From the NCBI GenBank assembly GCA_052400625.1, contig JBQTGH010000003.1: 64,000 bases of DNA, one strand, 5' to 3'. Origin of the DNA: Thermophagus sp052400625. GTDB lineage: Bacteria; Bacteroidota; Bacteroidia; Bacteroidales; Marinilabiliaceae. Of this stretch, positions 62,490 to 64,000 are shown in pieces (the first letter of the stretch is position 1; each line of letters opens with the position of its first letter). Position numbers and translations under genes: made by a program. The notes below the pieces were generated by a model, which was not told where the DNA came from, searched no databases, and was given only the letters and a program-made list of their open reading frames with translations.

Positions 62490-64000
62490 TTGGCGACAAA
62501 AATACACCAACATACATCATTACTATTGAGATGGAGCATCCTTCTGGCTATTGCTTTATTATCTCCCAAAATAACCTTTGCTGGTCATCCTTCATTGATT
62601 GTTCAGACCGACTCTTTAGTCACCATTAGTAATAGCGACTCTCTTCGGTCGGATACCGATACCCTTCAAGCCCAATCAAGAAGTCCTATTTTAGATGCAG
62701 AAGTAAAATATTCAGCTTCGGACTCCATTACTTTTTCGGGAGGTAAAGTTTTTCTTTTTGGAGATGCCAGTGTCAGTTATCAGGAGGTTTTACTTACAGC
62801 CTACAAAATTGAGTTAGATCTTGACAGCAATTTGGCTTATGCCACCGGCCGAATTGATTCATTGGGAAATGAAGAAGGCCTACCGGTATTTAAAGACCCC
62901 AGTGGCGAATACACGATGCGGTCGATCAAATACAACTTCGAAACAGAAAAGGCCATTATTGAACATGTTGTTACCGAACAAGGGGAAGGATATGTCGTCA
63001 GCCAGCGGGCCAAAAAGACCGAAGAAAATGTCTATTGCTTGAGAAACGGGAAGTATACCACTTGTACCAACCATGATCATCCGCACTTTTATCTGAACAT
63101 GACCAAGGCCAAAGTGATTCCGGGGAAAAAAATTATTACCGGGCCGGCCTATCTGGTTGTTGAAGATGTGATCATGCCCGTGGGTATTCCTTTTGGGTTT
63201 GTGCCCAGCACCTCGTCCTACAGCTCCGGATTTATTGTTCCGTCCTACGGAGAAGAGAGCAGTAGAGGGTTCTTCCTCAGAGATGGAGGTTATTACTGGG
63301 CGGCAAGTGATTATTTTGATCTTTCCCTCACCGGGGATATCTATTCCAACCTTTCGTGGGGTACCAGAGTGGCATCCCGTTACAAAAAAAGATACAAATT
63401 TTCCGGAAGCTTTAAATTTCAATACATTACCAATGTAACCAGCGAAAAGGAATTGCCCGACTATAGTAAAAGCAAAGATTTGTCGCTTAGCTGGTCGCAC
63501 AGTCAGGACTCCAAGGCCAATCCCTACAGTCGGTTTTCGGCCAGTGTCAACTTTTCCACGAGCTCTTTCGACCGAAACAATGTGGGAAGCATCATTGATC
63601 CTGTAAAGCTCGCCACCAACACCAAGCGATCCAGTATATCGTACTCCCGTCAATGGCCGGACAGTCCCTTTAACTTGTCTGCCAACGTCCAACATTCACA
63701 AAATAGCCGGGATACGACGATTGATCTTACCATGCCCAACCTTACTCTTACCATGAGCCGTATTTATCCTTTCAAACGTAAAAATAAAATTGGATCGGAT
63801 GAGCGCTGGTATGAAAAAGTCAGCTTAAGTTATACCGGGAATACCAGCAATAGGATTTCAACCAAAGAAAGTGAGTTGTTTGAATCCAGTCTGTCTCGCG
63901 ATTGGAAAAACGGCATTCAACACAGCATCCCTGTAAGTATGAATTTTAAACTTTTCCGTTTTTTCACGCTATCACCCAGTTTTAGCTACAAAGAACGCTG
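62490..64000 (+). CDS. LptD-like outer-membrane LPS-assembly protein (partial, runs off the end)
   Basis: The frame runs from a TTG at 62490 (no in-frame ATG upstream; TAA at 62466) through the right edge. AGGAG lies about 10 bp before the TTG. The first 30 residues look like a signal peptide (SLLLRWSILLAIALLSPKIT). Then come the OstA-like periplasmic beta strands (VKYSASDSITFSGGKVFLFG, LDLDSNLAYATGRIDSLGNE) and a barrel start (GFFLRDGGYYWAASDYFDLS). The CxC-like pair VYCLRNGKYTTC resembles the Cys pair of the Bacteroidota LptD type. The product inserts lipopolysaccharide in the outer membrane. The C-terminus is missing here. Confidence 0.85.
   Translation, partial: MATKIHQHTSLLLRWSILLAIALLSPKITFAGHPSLIVQTDSLVTISNSDSLRSDTDTLQAQSRSPILDAEVKYSASDSITFSGGKVFLFGDASVSYQEVLLTAYKIELDLDSNLAYATGRIDSLGNEEGLPVFKDPSGEYTMRSIKYNFETEKAIIEHVVTEQGEGYVVSQRAKKTEENVYCLRNGKYTTCTNHDHPHFYLNMTKAKVIPGKKIITGPAYLVVEDVIMPVGIPFGFVPSTSSYSSGFIVPSYGEESSRGFFLRDGGYYWAASDYFDLSLTGDIYSNLSWGTRVASRYKKRYKFSGSFKFQYITNVTSEKELPDYSKSKDLSLSWSHSQDSKANPYSRFSASVNFSTSSFDRNNVGSIIDPVKLATNTKRSSISYSRQWPDSPFNLSANVQHSQNSRDTTIDLTMPNLTLTMSRIYPFKRKNKIGSDERWYEKVSLSYTGNTSNRISTKESELFESSLSRDWKNGIQHSIPVSMNFKLFRFFTLSPSFSYKER

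Overview
This looks like a chromosomal window from a Bacteroidota bacterium (class Bacteroidia or a close relative). It is AT-rich and encodes a SusC/SusD pair with its own ECF sigma/FecR system, a type IX secretion sorting domain, a Bacteroidota-type LptD, and promoters of the TTTG-N19-TAnnTTTG kind. I see no rRNA, tRNA, CRISPR array or intact transposase.

Layout. 0-5 kb: LytTR response regulator, TrmH, HU and an LTA-synthase-like sulfatase. 5-15.5 kb: M18 aminopeptidase, a GH3-like/beta-lactamase-like exported protein, a lone receiver protein, a secreted trypsin-like protease with PKD and T9SS domains, and a secreted metallophosphoesterase. 15-27.3 kb: a minus-strand nutrient-uptake locus of sigma factor, FecR, SusC, SusD, two lipoproteins and an M16 zinc protease; I infer that it handles peptides. 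28-31.4 kb: tricorn-like protease. 31.5-36 kb: a broken small gene, an array of 23-bp palindromes, and a TonB receptor with a His-rich membrane protein (probable metal uptake). 36-41.2 kb: a biotin-dependent acyl-CoA carboxylase (carboxyltransferase, biotin carboxylase, BCCP) lying downstream of a cobalamin riboswitch that has no obvious target. 41-48.4 kb: DUF3307/SatD-like pair with an operator-like array, then a YhaO/YhaN-like (SbcDC-like) nuclease/ATPase pair. 48.5-64 kb: housekeeping and envelope genes (icd, dnaX with a frameshift site, rlmB, an ABC-F ATPase, a LysM/PBP1-like lipoprotein-type protein, dnaA, an MlaD-type MCE protein, an amidase, and partial lptD).

The most unusual signal is a dispersed non-coding element of about 110-120 bp, with roughly ten full, partial or degraded copies. 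It is bounded by TTCATYCGTATAAA direct repeats and contains an imperfect inverted repeat (GATGRAACTCGCATGA ... TCATGCTCGTTTCAT). Nearly all copies lie just upstream of genes in one orientation. In four cases (BCCP, LysM protein, MlaD, amidase) the ATG start codon is part of the terminal motif TTTATACG(G/A)ATGAA, so the element forms the 5' untranslated region. Two further palindromic arrays (28-bp period upstream of the SatD-like gene; 23-bp period near 32.4 kb) look like multi-site binding regions.

Starts were moved to the first convincing ATG, often at a signal peptide, where the longest frame began with TTG or GTG. Positions of short sites could be off by a base because they were counted by eye.
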